Position numbers and translations under genes: made by a program. From a virus, in the IMG/VR virus record IMGVR_UViG_3300045253_000012, positions 1 through 37,034 of that record: a DNA stretch of 37,034 bases. One strand, written 5' to 3'. The notes beneath the pieces are model-generated. The model was not told the origin of the DNA. It saw only the letters and a list, made by a program, of their open reading frames with translations, and made no database searches. Positions 6,229 through 15,125 of this stretch are shown in pieces; within the stretch, counting starts at the first letter, position 1, and every line of letters starts with the position of its first letter.

Positions 6229-7866
6229 TTAGTAGTCCCTTCTGATTTTAAGTCGAGCTTGCCAATTTGCCAAAGTAGTTGTGGCACCAGATGTTCCGGG
6301 GCGCGCCAGCAAAATATCCCATGTTGAATTTACTGTCATTAATGCAATCGTTTTCGAAAGGTTAGAAACTGCATTACCTAAAGTCCCGGTTCCATTGGAG
6401 GAAGTTGTCCAATTTCTAATGTTCCCAGCGACATAGCCTGAGTCTGCTGTTATACATTGGATCTCTGGATAAATTGTGTATCTTTGCGTTCCCATTCCAT
6501 GAGCAAAAAGCGTTTCCGTTGTTGTTGCTGATGCGGTTAATGGGGATTCATAATAACCACGATAAGGACGGTTACGGATAGCAGTAATTACCGTTGGGCT
6601 AGTATCTATCTCAGCTAAAATAATGTGCTGAACTGGAACGGCTGTAGCACCATTGCCAAGGTACATAATCCAATTCAGATAATCGAGTGTGTACAAACCA
6701 CTCGTAACTGCTGGAGTTCCACCATATGTATCGGTATCGCTTACAACGGTCTTGACCAAGATATTATTGATCTTGTCATAAGCGATAATATTGGTAGAAC
6801 TTGCAGTCAATCCCGTGATGCTCAAATCTGCATTGAGCAAAACGTTGATGTTGTTTGGAGATCCATCGGCATTAAATCCACTTGCAATCGATAATAGAGT
6901 TGCCTTAGTGGAGAATTTTGCTGTAGCTCCAACAGCAATGGTATTGCCGATTTGCGATGCGGGGAACAATGCAGATTGTGCAGGCGTTCCTACAGTAGGT
7001 CCATATTGTCCAGATTGGCGCACCGCGATTTGCATTGGGACAATCGGATTAAGCACGACAAACCCGGCCGTAGTGCGCCGGATCTTATGCGCCCCATTCA
7101 AAGCACCTGCGCCAGGAACAGTTCCATTTTGAAGAACAATTGGCTGAACACCAAGACCATCCAGATTTAGAGTAGGTGAAACAGTTCCATCATTAGGGAT
7201 AGAAAAATTTATCTTATATTCTTCACCCAATACAAGATTGGCTATGCCGACCGTAGCTACATATGTGTTTGTGCCAGTTGTCGAAGCAATGCGTTCAGGA
7301 AGAGAGAGAACTCGTGAACGCAAGATAGACAACTGAACACTAGAAAGCCCCGAATCGAGGACTTGCGTACCATCCATTTGTACTGTGACGGTAGTTAATG
7401 TGGTGAATACGGATGTTAGAATTGTGCCGTATACAGTCCCGGCAGTAGTTTGAAATTTCTGGCGACGGCCTTGATGAAATTGGGTCGTTTGGTCGCCTAC
7501 AAGTGTGTAGCTGGAAGCAGACACGAAAAGAGGCGTAACACCACTATCTACCCATTCATCCGTCGTTGTTGTCGCGCCCGGAACGCCAGCGACATTATCA
7601 ACCGTATCAATCAGATTATTGGCAGCATCAAACAGTTGAAATTTATATAGGAGTCCAGAGGTCAACCAGATTTCACCTAATGTAGGTGCGCCACGTGAAT
7701 TCAGGATGATAGGATTCGATTGCTGAACTGTTCCAGAAGCGTCAGTAAATGTCGTTAATGGCGTTGAGGAGGTGGCTGCAAATGTTTGAATTTTACCGCC
7801 AACAAGAGGGTTTCCATTGGCATCAATAAATTGCTGGTTACCCCAAGGGCTGAATAATACTGCCAT
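6229..7866 (-). CDS. Tail fibre / tailspike-like protein
   Basis: A 545-aa structural protein. The N-terminal about 105 residues (LFSPWGNQQFIDANGNPLVG, then TFTDASGTV, LNSRGAPTLGEIWL and YKFQLFDAANNLI) look like the virion-attachment domain seen at the start of podophage fibres. The rest is Thr/Ser/Gly-rich beta sequence without transmembrane segments, with a C-terminal domain around RPYRGYYESPLTASATTTET. It should trimerise and bind the host surface. The start has a GGAGCAAAC site. The receptor and any depolymerase activity cannot be read from sequence; I see no catalytic motif. Confidence 0.8.
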   Translation of the reverse strand: MAVLFSPWGNQQFIDANGNPLVGGKIQTFAATSSTPLTTFTDASGTVQQSNPIILNSRGAPTLGEIWLTSGLLYKFQLFDAANNLIDTVDNVAGVPGATTTTDEWVDSGVTPLFVSASSYTLVGDQTTQFHQGRRQKFQTTAGTVYGTILTSVFTTLTTVTVQMDGTQVLDSGLSSVQLSILRSRVLSLPERIASTTGTNTYVATVGIANLVLGEEYKINFSIPNDGTVSPTLNLDGLGVQPIVLQNGTVPGAGALNGAHKIRRTTAGFVVLNPIVPMQIAVRQSGQYGPTVGTPAQSALFPASQIGNTIAVGATAKFSTKATLLSIASGFNADGSPNNINVLLNADLSITGLTASSTNIIAYDKINNILVKTVVSDTDTYGGTPAVTSGLYTLDYLNWIMYLGNGATAVPVQHIILAEIDTSPTVITAIRNRPYRGYYESPLTASATTTETLFAHGMGTQRYTIYPEIQCITADSGYVAGNIRNWTTSSNGTGTLGNAVSNLSKTIALMTVNSTWDILLARPGTSGATTTLANWQARLKIRRDY

Positions 7867-7874
7867 GTTTGCTC

Positions 7875-8240
7875 CTAATTTTGTAAGACGATGATGCGGA
7901 AAGTATTCGAAGCAGGCGTGATACCTGCACCCGTGAAATTCTTAGCGTAAATTGTGACGACGTTTTGTGCAGTAACAACACCGGTGAAAATGATCCCGAT
8001 TTGATTATTCATCGGAGTAATCTGCACTGCATTACCCAGAGTCACGCCGGGAATGGGAAATCCAGACGAAGCTAATTCGCTGTTAGCAGCTACTAGGCCA
8101 AAAGCATAATCAAACGTGAATGAATAGGACTCTTCCCAGCGAAGGCATTTGAAGACCTGGGTGAAGAAATTTGACCACGTATTCGACCATGCTTTTCCAT
8201 CTGTACCCGCAGGTTCAGTAATAGGCGGGAGATTTTTCAT
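7875..8240 (-). CDS. Small structural protein between gp10-like protein and fibre
   Basis: A 121-aa protein overlapping the gp10-like gene by 4 nt. It starts KNLPPITEPAGTDGKAWSNT, then WSNFFTQVFKCLRW, then a beta-rich C-terminal part (VQITPMNNQIGIIFTGVVT, ending FRIIVLQN). A short N-terminal linker plus beta sandwich next to a fibre gene fits a tail-needle or fibre-adaptor protein. This role is inferred from context only. Confidence 0.65.
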   Translation of the reverse strand: MKNLPPITEPAGTDGKAWSNTWSNFFTQVFKCLRWEESYSFTFDYAFGLVAANSELASSGFPIPGVTLGNAVQITPMNNQIGIIFTGVVTAQNVVTIYAKNFTGAGITPASNTFRIIVLQN

Positions 8241-9871
8241 TTGAGAACTGAGTAATCCATATAAGCATTTGTGATAACGATTTTAATGGGATCTGTAATC
8301 CTGAATTTGAATACCCAATCACGACCAACACCAAGACGACGCCAGATAACTCGGTATTTGTATTCGCCAATCTTCCCTGCGGATGACCAGATTTCATTTC
8401 CGTATGTATGCCCACCATCTTTGGAAATCTGCATCATTACTTGTGGGTCTTGGCCTTGCCCTGTAATCAGTCCAAGACCAGATTCAAACTCAATTTGCAA
8501 AACGTCTACACGAACTCGTTTCGCATCTGAAAAGAAATGTCGCGAGATGATTTCTCTTGGAATAGGTATTCCATTGTCCGTATAAACGTCAGGAGCTAAC
8601 GTGTAGACGTTCCCATTTTCAAAATCAGTGACACGAGTTTTATTAAGATAGTCTGTGCGAATCTCTGCTCGGCTTCGGCCGCCAGAAAGACCCGATTCGA
8701 TGGGAGACCAAAGATTAGACTGAGAATCAAACAACCATGCTTTGCCTACACTTGGAAAATTGATTTGGTAAAACGGATGGCCTCCAACCATATACGACAA
8801 TGCAGACGCATCGGCGATAGTTGCATATCCATTGATAACATAGTCAATTTCTGTAGAGCTAATCGGGACTAAAGCATGGCCCTTCATCATCATGACTTGA
8901 GACTGTCCCATGCTGCTTTTAAACAAGCCAGCAAGAGAATCGTTGTATTTAACCAGCGAACTAGGCGCTACCAATCCGAACTCTAAAGTAGCCCCTCGTT
9001 GATTCGCATAAGGGAAGTCTTGCGCACCAGTATTACCCCAAAACTCGACAGTTTGTGGGCCAAGTAGGACGACTTCCCCATGATCTGCAATGACTCGCAA
9101 TAGACCATCAGGATTAGATTCTGCATTCGCAAAATCCAATACATCAACGGTAGTTGCATCATTAGGAGCAGAAATCTGCCAGCGGCCATTATCAAACCCA
9201 AAAATGCTGTATTGGTCCGCATAGGTCACATCAATTGGGTTCTGAAAGAGTCCCGATGTGATAATAGAAAAAGAGGAGGAAACCGTGTAAGAACCGACTA
9301 CCGTTGCATTTCCGCCTGGGTTGGAAAGCATCGTATAAGTGAAGGTGTTTGCTCCTGTTACTGTAATGACGAATGTTCCGCTGTAAGCTGCTGAAGTCGT
9401 TCCGGCGATGATTACGGTGTCACCTGTCGATCTTCCATGTGCAACAGTCGTTGTTAGCGTGGCTAGGGTGCCAACATTCGTAATTGTAGAAATTGGCTGT
9501 GCTGTCTGGTTAATTGTGTATGAATATGCCTGACGGCCATCTACAACAACAATCTGCCTCCCATTGAACGACATTCTGACTTTACCTACAGTCGTCAGCA
9601 AAGTGCCCAATGCAGTACGAATGCCTGCGTTATTAACTGCCCACAATGTCCCGCGATGCACTTCGTATTTCAGGTCATCCGTTGCGATACTTCCTCGAAC
9701 AGGAGTATCCCCGTAGGAATAATCTAGCGTAAGACCGGGAGTATTATAAAAAACCAGAGAACTTTTATCACGATCAGGAACAATTTCTGCATACAATCCA
9801 GTATGTTTCTGCGCAGTGGCTGTAAAAGATTTGCCTTTTTGCGACACTCCGAACAATGGTGCTAAAGGCAT
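8237..9871 (-). CDS. P22 gp10-like packaged-DNA stabilisation / tail hub protein
   Basis: A 544-aa protein with a GGAG ribosome binding site. Family hallmarks are the N-terminal beta strands with SLVFYNTPGLTLDYSYGDTPVRG, FGFDNGRWQIS, VLLGPQTVEFWGNTGAQDFPY, the central SSMGQSQVMMMKGHALVPIS and the C-terminal SGGRSRAEIRTDYLNKTRVTD. P22 gp10 is 472 aa and closes the portal/gp4 channel while anchoring tailspikes. Residues about 128-197 are an apparent insertion (HGRSTGDTVIIAGT, then YSGTFVITVTGANTFTYTML), an Ig-like beta module common in phage tail proteins, which explains the extra length. Confidence 0.85.
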   Translation of the reverse strand: MPLAPLFGVSQKGKSFTATAQKHTGLYAEIVPDRDKSSLVFYNTPGLTLDYSYGDTPVRGSIATDDLKYEVHRGTLWAVNNAGIRTALGTLLTTVGKVRMSFNGRQIVVVDGRQAYSYTINQTAQPISTITNVGTLATLTTTVAHGRSTGDTVIIAGTTSAAYSGTFVITVTGANTFTYTMLSNPGGNATVVGSYTVSSSFSIITSGLFQNPIDVTYADQYSIFGFDNGRWQISAPNDATTVDVLDFANAESNPDGLLRVIADHGEVVLLGPQTVEFWGNTGAQDFPYANQRGATLEFGLVAPSSLVKYNDSLAGLFKSSMGQSQVMMMKGHALVPISSTEIDYVINGYATIADASALSYMVGGHPFYQINFPSVGKAWLFDSQSNLWSPIESGLSGGRSRAEIRTDYLNKTRVTDFENGNVYTLAPDVYTDNGIPIPREIISRHFFSDAKRVRVDVLQIEFESGLGLITGQGQDPQVMMQISKDGGHTYGNEIWSSAGKIGEYKYRVIWRRLGVGRDWVFKFRITDPIKIVITNAYMDYSVLK

Positions 9872-9907
9872 ATGGTATGCTCCGAATTATTAACCGATGG
9901 AGGATAT

Positions 9908-9988
9908 ATGAGTGAAGGCGAAATTTCCGCAGCAGTCGTACTTATTGGCTGGATCATCTGCGCGTACATCAAAAGCAAAAGTAAGTAA
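9908..9988 (+). CDS. Antisense-oriented membrane micropeptide, 26 aa
   Basis: ATG at 9908 is preceded by an excellent ribosome binding site (GGAGGATAT). The 26-codon frame encodes SEGEISAAVVLIGWIICAYI followed by a basic KSKSK tail: one hydrophobic helix with a positively charged end. It lies on the opposite strand to all surrounding late genes and fills the gap between the genes at 8237-9871 and 9989-11656 exactly, ending one base before the latter. No convincing promoter or terminator was found. It could be a small moron (superinfection or membrane-modifying peptide). Confidence 0.5.
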   Translation: MSEGEISAAVVLIGWIICAYIKSKSK

Positions 9989-11656
9989 TCATCGTTGCTC
10001 ATCATTCTGCGATGGCATACCGAGAACAGGTGAAATCATCAGGGCATTTCGTGGCGATTGCGAATTTGCAAGTGCGGCATTGCGTAAACGATTCTGTACC
10101 GTGTCCGATAATGCTAATTTACGTGCAAGTGGGCGAGCCAATACGCCAGCCATATACATTGGGTTCGCTGTAACTCCGCTAACTGCGCTTGCAGTACCAA
10201 AATCTAGCGGGCTTACACCAGGTAAGCTACCCATTTTCTCGGGTGTTTGAACTGCCTTTGGGAATGATTGACCAAATTCGGCAATTTGCTTCAATTGGTC
10301 GGAAAGTGGCTTGCCCTTCTTTAACTCATTCGATAACTTAGAAGCATCAATCGTACCTGTAGCGGGATTCATTGCTTTTTCTACAGAGTAAGTCTTAGCA
10401 ATCAACTGGCGCGCTTCGGCCAATGCCGGAATTAGGTCATCACGACCAATACTTTTTGCGTAGTCTTCTAATTCTTTTTCCAGTCGATTTGCATCTGACC
10501 GCGATTGATTAGCCTGCTTCAACGCATCAGGGCTAGCTGTTCGTTTGTAGTTCTCATACCAACCTGTAGCATCGTTACGAGCCTGACGAAGATCAAACAA
10601 TGCTTTCTTTGGATCGAGTTCAGGAGCAGCAGCACGGTTTTCAATAGTGCTCCCAACTGTTGCGGGCCGAACAGGCAAACTCCCTATCGCTTCATATGCC
10701 TTCCCCGCTTCATCACGGACAGCTTTTAATGCCGCTGGGGTAATTGCTTGATCTGCTGGCAATCCAATTGCCTGTTTTGCAAGATTATCAGTTACAGCTT
10801 GATTCTTTGCGCTAGCATTCTGCGCCGTGGTCAGTTTTCCGCTGAAACCTTCGATAGCGCGGTTCGCAAGTGAAGGGTTCCCTTGAGTAGGCGGAACTAC
10901 ATACCCAGCATCGCGTGCAGCATTCACGGCGTTATTAGTAGATTCGGATACGCCAGGGCCAGTCACTGTGCGGCGTCCTGCTGCAAGCGCATTTGTAGCA
11001 ACTGGTACGGCTAATCCGCTAGCCATAGACAACGCTGTACGCGTAGGCTCATTTAGTCCTGAATCCTTTGTCACCGCATCAACAGCGCCAGAAACACCGG
11101 CAGATGCAATCTGATTCCCCGCATTTGATCCTAGGGAAGTTGCAATATTTTTAGCGCCACCCCTAACCAATCCGCTTACAGCATTTGCGCCAGCCACTGG
11201 AACAGCGCCCATAGCCATACTTTTTGCTACAGTACCAACGCCTTCCTCAAATGCTCCTTGTGGCTTTGGCAAACCGATCATATCGGCCAGACGTGAACCG
11301 GATCCAGATTGAAATCTATCTTGTGCAGGCGTACCAGTAACCAATCCTGTAAGATTTTGCTGTTTCGGAGTAACTAGATTCAATGCGCCACGAATAGGAG
11401 AAGAAGCAAGATCAAGCATATTGCCCATGCCTTCAAGCCCATAACGAGCAGTCAGGCCAACTTGACGCGGAATATCTTTTGCAGCAGCCACGGCATTATC
11501 AATAAAGCCTGATTCTTGCGCTGGTTGTGTTGACGATGCCGAGGATGAATCAGACTTAGCTACTTTATAGGCGGCGGCAACAGTATCAAATTCAGGAGTG
11601 CCCTTCTTATCAGCATTCTTTACGATCCAAGCCGCATATTCGTCAGCAGATGCCAT
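9989..11656 (-). CDS. Injection-type internal virion protein (gp16-position), 555 aa
   Basis: Starts ASADEYAAWIVKNADKKGTP (a short N-terminal helical motif common in phage internal proteins), then long Ala/Gly-rich membrane-active-looking stretches (GSRLADMIGLPKPQGA, VAKSMAMGAVPVAGANAV, SALSMASGLAVP-type segments) and charged helices at about 330-460. Size, Ala-rich composition and place as last of three such genes before the gp10-like gene match P22 gp16, which is ejected with DNA. Sequence identity to gp16 is not evident; the role is inferred from position and composition. Confidence 0.7.
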   Translation of the reverse strand: MASADEYAAWIVKNADKKGTPEFDTVAAAYKVAKSDSSSASSTQPAQESGFIDNAVAAAKDIPRQVGLTARYGLEGMGNMLDLASSPIRGALNLVTPKQQNLTGLVTGTPAQDRFQSGSGSRLADMIGLPKPQGAFEEGVGTVAKSMAMGAVPVAGANAVSGLVRGGAKNIATSLGSNAGNQIASAGVSGAVDAVTKDSGLNEPTRTALSMASGLAVPVATNALAAGRRTVTGPGVSESTNNAVNAARDAGYVVPPTQGNPSLANRAIEGFSGKLTTAQNASAKNQAVTDNLAKQAIGLPADQAITPAALKAVRDEAGKAYEAIGSLPVRPATVGSTIENRAAAPELDPKKALFDLRQARNDATGWYENYKRTASPDALKQANQSRSDANRLEKELEDYAKSIGRDDLIPALAEARQLIAKTYSVEKAMNPATGTIDASKLSNELKKGKPLSDQLKQIAEFGQSFPKAVQTPEKMGSLPGVSPLDFGTASAVSGVTANPMYMAGVLARPLARKLALSDTVQNRLRNAALANSQSPRNALMISPVLGMPSQNDEQR

Positions 11657-12861
11657 TACTTGCCTCCGTTAAGAATTGCGTCTGCCTGCGAGCGGATATC
11701 TTGTGTTTGACTATTTTTCTTGCTGGAATTAGGAACCATTCCAAGATATTTCTCGTTGAGATTGCGTATGGTATCCGCAGCAGCTTGCTTGGTAGCCGCT
11801 GGAATGTTTGGATCGCCAATTTGGCCGGCCATTTGCTTGTAAAGCAAAACATCTTTGTCCGATTGTGGACCGGACATCTTAGGCATTTTGGAAACTAATG
11901 CGCCCTCAAGTGCACGGAGCTTAGCAGCCGCTTGAGCCCCAGGAAGACTTTGCCCAAATGCCTGTGCCGCCACATCAACACCCTGACCAATATAGCCTTG
12001 AGTTGATTTCTTGAACAACGGCTCTGCCATATCGAGAATATTCAAAACATCCGTTGCATCTTGGCTCTTTTGTGCTGTTTCCTTATTGTTTTTAACATCA
12101 GCAGGACCACCAGAAATAGCCGTCATGCTTCCGTCTGGATTCATGCGATAGCCAGGAGGCGTTTTCCCTTGCTGCAATTGTTCTTTTGCCCTCGCATCAG
12201 TCAAGTTTTGACCCCGAATAGTAGCGCCGACTGTCGCCGAATTATTCGCACGAGAAGTCGAGTTAGTTTCTTGATTATTTTGGCGTGAGGTATTGTTGTT
12301 GGCAACGGTATTGGCATCGGGAGTCGTATATTTCATCTCCTCCCATTTTTGCTTAAGCTGCTGCTCTACTGTCAATGCTTTCATACGATTTTCTTCAATC
12401 AACCTTGGATCGTATTGTGCCGGAAGTTGAGCAGCTTTTTCAGGCCCAAAGATTTCTGCGGTTTGCTGGCGCGCGCGATCCCATGATTCTTGATCTTTTA
12501 CACCATTCATGATTTGACCGGCAACTTGGAAATTCTTCAAGTGTTGTTCAATCTGGGCTGTCGCTGCTTCACGTTGCTGTTTTGCTAGTTCTGCAGCTTG
12601 CTTTGTATAGGCAATAGATTGTTGACCATAGCCTTGTTGCGCCAAACCCTTTGCAACTGCTGTAGAGTCACCGCCTTGCGATATTAACTGAGCTAATGCA
12701 TTGTCGCCAGACACTTGACGTTGCTTATCTTGCAAAGCAAAATCAGCTAATTTGTTTTGACTTTGCGCTTGTTGAAGCTGCGAGATACCAAGCAATGCGT
12801 TGACTGGCGAATCCGGCTTAGTATTTTGGATGTTCCCATAAATCGAAGCATCAATAGGCAT
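11656..12861 (-). CDS. Injection-type internal virion protein (gp20-position), 401 aa
   Basis: Gln/Ala-rich helical protein: PVNALLGISQLQQAQSQNKL, AQQGYGQQSIAYTKQAAELA, then AATAQIEQHLKNFQVAGQI and a C-terminal helical domain (LRALEGALVSKMPKMSGPQ). Such Gln/Ala helices are typical of podophage ejection proteins that form a trans-envelope channel. It overlaps both neighbours by 1 nt, part of a tightly coupled three-gene set. The N-terminal PVNALLGISQLQQ motif recurs in related phage proteins. Exact family is not certain. Confidence 0.7.
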   Translation of the reverse strand: MPIDASIYGNIQNTKPDSPVNALLGISQLQQAQSQNKLADFALQDKQRQVSGDNALAQLISQGGDSTAVAKGLAQQGYGQQSIAYTKQAAELAKQQREAATAQIEQHLKNFQVAGQIMNGVKDQESWDRARQQTAEIFGPEKAAQLPAQYDPRLIEENRMKALTVEQQLKQKWEEMKYTTPDANTVANNNTSRQNNQETNSTSRANNSATVGATIRGQNLTDARAKEQLQQGKTPPGYRMNPDGSMTAISGGPADVKNNKETAQKSQDATDVLNILDMAEPLFKKSTQGYIGQGVDVAAQAFGQSLPGAQAAAKLRALEGALVSKMPKMSGPQSDKDVLLYKQMAGQIGDPNIPAATKQAAADTIRNLNEKYLGMVPNSSKKNSQTQDIRSQADAILNGGK

Positions 12862-13910
12862 TAGAAGCTCCCATAAGAATTATCACCACCATAATAGCCC
12901 CCATTTGTAGATCCAGTATTGCCAGAGCCATAATTTATATTGCCGGAACCGAAATTGCCATTTTGGAAGCTATTTAACAGATTTGCTTGTTGGTAGTTAT
13001 TGTAACCATTAACAAGTCCATTGCTCAGTGCATTTCCTTGAGCAATTGCACTAGCACCACGTGCATTTCCTAGTCCCAACTGAGTACTAGAAACATTGTT
13101 GGCATAATTCTGACCAGCGGACGAAACATTATTTACGGCTGTTTGCCCTGTACCAGAAATTCCAGCAAGTTTGTTATAGACATTGTTCTTGTCTGCTTCA
13201 TACCGATTGTATGCACCCTCAGTTTTGGTTGTCGCATAATCATTGCCAAACCGTGTAAGGGCTTTAGCTACTGCGCCAGAATCATAACTACCGGCCGCCG
13301 CAGCACCACGGTTAATAGCCTTAGCACCCTCATTCAAGCCAAATTGAAGCCCATTTTGATAAACAACATCGTTATTTAAATCATTAGCATCAAACTTCTT
13401 GAGCAGAGAGCCATAAGAATTATCACCTGATGTGGCTTCGCCAACTTGCTTGTTGTAAGCATTAATGTCAAATCCGCGAGAAGCTAACTCACCAGGCAAA
13501 GCACCAGCGTTAGAGCCACCTGTACTATCTGGACCCTTTCCATATTGTGCTTGATGATCCTTAATGAAACTGTCCCATGCTTGACGATACTCTGGCGAGT
13601 TTGCATACAACGTAGCGTTAGGCGTCCATGCGCCAGTCGTATTGCCAAGCTGAGCTTTTGATACTGGACCGCCTTGACCTTGCGCGTTTGTTCCGCCGAT
13701 ACCAAGCAAGTAAGCAAGCCGGTTATTCCCCGCTACTCCGTTTTGCTGGAATGGCGCATTATCTGCACGCGTCGTATCGTACATATATTTTTGCGTTGCA
13801 TTAGCATCGCCAGCCCCAGCCGATTGTGCTTGTTCTGCACTGCCCGCACTGCTCATTTGGGAGATTGTTCCTATAGCGGAAATCCCTGCTCCGACCCAAG
13901 CGACACTCAT
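12861..13910 (-). CDS. Injection-type internal virion protein (gp7-position), 349 aa
   Basis: N-terminus VAWVGAGISAIGTISQMSSA is a glycine-rich hydrophobic helix, followed by an Ala/Gln stretch and DTTRADNAPFQQNGVAGNNR, a pattern I know from phage DNA-injection proteins. The central part carries GELASRGFDINAYN, and the C-terminal 70 residues are extremely Asn/Gly/Ser-rich (FGSGNINYGSGNTGSTN), likely disordered. It is the first of the three ejection genes. Function inferred from context and composition. Confidence 0.7.
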   Translation of the reverse strand: MSVAWVGAGISAIGTISQMSSAGSAEQAQSAGAGDANATQKYMYDTTRADNAPFQQNGVAGNNRLAYLLGIGGTNAQGQGGPVSKAQLGNTTGAWTPNATLYANSPEYRQAWDSFIKDHQAQYGKGPDSTGGSNAGALPGELASRGFDINAYNKQVGEATSGDNSYGSLLKKFDANDLNNDVVYQNGLQFGLNEGAKAINRGAAAAGSYDSGAVAKALTRFGNDYATTKTEGAYNRYEADKNNVYNKLAGISGTGQTAVNNVSSAGQNYANNVSSTQLGLGNARGASAIAQGNALSNGLVNGYNNYQQANLLNSFQNGNFGSGNINYGSGNTGSTNGGYYGGDNSYGSF

Positions 13911-14380
13911 GGTGTTTCTCCTATATATTCAATAGCTAAATCAGCATAATTTTCACATGCGATTTCTTGCTCCACTTCTTCGACGGTCGTTTTATCCGTC
14001 CGAAACACGTTGATGAACATCGTGTCTTCATGTGCAATGCCAACCTTCATAATCCCGGCTGGAGAAACTAATGTGAAACCTGCCTTCACCCGTGCAAATC
14101 CTGACTCTGTAAGCACAGAAATATCTCCATACTCGACAAAGTTAATGCATGGTTTCTTGTGAATCTTGCCGACGACAATCTGCCCCTTGGGAGCGAACAT
14201 CTTTCGCATATACATGCCATCAAAAAAGACATGCTCAACAGGGAATTCTACTTTTTCATCAGATGGAAGCGCCATCAATGCATCTTTGAAATGCATGATC
14301 CTTTCGCGCATTAACTCAGGATTTTCTCCATTATAGTTGAACGCTAATTCACCATTCTTGACGACAATTAGATCGCTCAT
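13907..14380 (-). CDS. Cupin-like conserved phage protein, 157 aa
   Basis: It overlaps the gp4-like gene and the first injection gene by 4 nt each. The central section (FFDGMYMRKMFAPKGQIVVG, KIHKKPCINFVEYGDISVLT, VKAGFTLVSPAGIMKVGIAH, TMFINVFRT) follows the strand-turn pattern of a single-domain cupin. The His in KIHKK and the His in IAHED are in the right places for a metal site. Proteins of this type occur among head-tail genes of podophages without known role. The C-terminus is an acidic helix (TVEEVEQEI). Fold assignment is inference. Confidence 0.65.
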   Translation of the reverse strand: MSDLIVVKNGELAFNYNGENPELMRERIMHFKDALMALPSDEKVEFPVEHVFFDGMYMRKMFAPKGQIVVGKIHKKPCINFVEYGDISVLTESGFARVKAGFTLVSPAGIMKVGIAHEDTMFINVFRTDKTTVEEVEQEIACENYADLAIEYIGETP

Positions 14381-15084
14381 CCGATGTAGTTACCAGTTTG
14401 ATCGTAGAATCCACGACCAGTAGGAATAGCCGGGTCAAGTTCCTGCACAAGTGGTTGCCAGTTGGTCCTCTTCAACCATTTCTTCGATGTGGCGGCATGA
14501 CGTACTGTCATTGGGTCAGGCATGATTCCGAACGATGGTGCAATCTCAAGGGCTAGATTCCATTGCAATGCGCGGTCGTATCCTGGCGGCATGTTGATAA
14601 CGTCTGTCAGTGAAGTAAATACCGTGAAAGGCTTGCGCAACTCAAGATAGATCACTGCCGAATTATCATTGGGCGTTTGAAACAGCTTCAATGTCGTCAG
14701 CGGGAAACCAGCGTCCACGTAAAGCACATAGGGGATTTGATTTGGCGACGACTTGAGCGGAATTCCATCGTATTGGTCTGTATTGACGATGGAGAGAGGG
14801 TAGTCAATTTGATTCCATCGGACATAACCACTGTCTACAGTGACCGGACGAGTCGTGTTGAAATTACCACCAGTGCCAATCGTGTATGTATTCTGACCAG
14901 AAATAAGAGAGAAATTCTCAAGCGACAACTGATAAACCATCAGCGTTTCACTTGCCCATGTTTGCAGCAGAGAATTCAACGAGGAAAGCCCATCGCTTGC
15001 ATCTTCTGCACTCAATACCTCGGCGGAACCAAGAATATTGAGACTCTTTGCTGCACGCGTAATGATTTCGTATGCTGTTGTCAT
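14377..15084 (-). CDS. P22 gp4-like tail accessory factor / head completion protein
   Basis: A 235-aa protein with the helical N-terminus YEIITRAAKSLNILGSAEVL and SAEDASDGLSSLNSLLQTWA typical of gp4-type head-to-tail adaptors, an inserted beta region (LISGQNTYTIGTGGNF), LTDVINMPPGYDRALQWNLA (the most characteristic stretch), and a C-terminal KKWLKRTNWQP. P22 gp4 (166 aa) binds the portal after packaging and carries muralytic activity. I see no clear hydrolase motif here. Family call is good. Confidence 0.8.
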   Translation of the reverse strand: MTTAYEIITRAAKSLNILGSAEVLSAEDASDGLSSLNSLLQTWASETLMVYQLSLENFSLISGQNTYTIGTGGNFNTTRPVTVDSGYVRWNQIDYPLSIVNTDQYDGIPLKSSPNQIPYVLYVDAGFPLTTLKLFQTPNDNSAVIYLELRKPFTVFTSLTDVINMPPGYDRALQWNLALEIAPSFGIMPDPMTVRHAATSKKWLKRTNWQPLVQELDPAIPTGRGFYDQTGNYIG

Positions 15085-15098
15085 TGGCTATCCTAGTT

Positions 15099-15116
15099 CT
15101 CCCGCCGAAGCGGGAG
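15099..15116 (-). terminator. UUCG-capped hairpin between capsid-linked gene and gp4-like gene
   Basis: On the leftward mRNA this reads CTCCCGC-TTCG-GCGGGAG: a 7-bp perfect stem with the very stable UUCG tetraloop. No T-run follows, so it is not a standard intrinsic terminator. More likely it protects or punctuates the abundant coat transcript. Site is directly visible; function is inferred. Confidence 0.6.
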
Positions 15117-15125
15117 ATTTATTGC

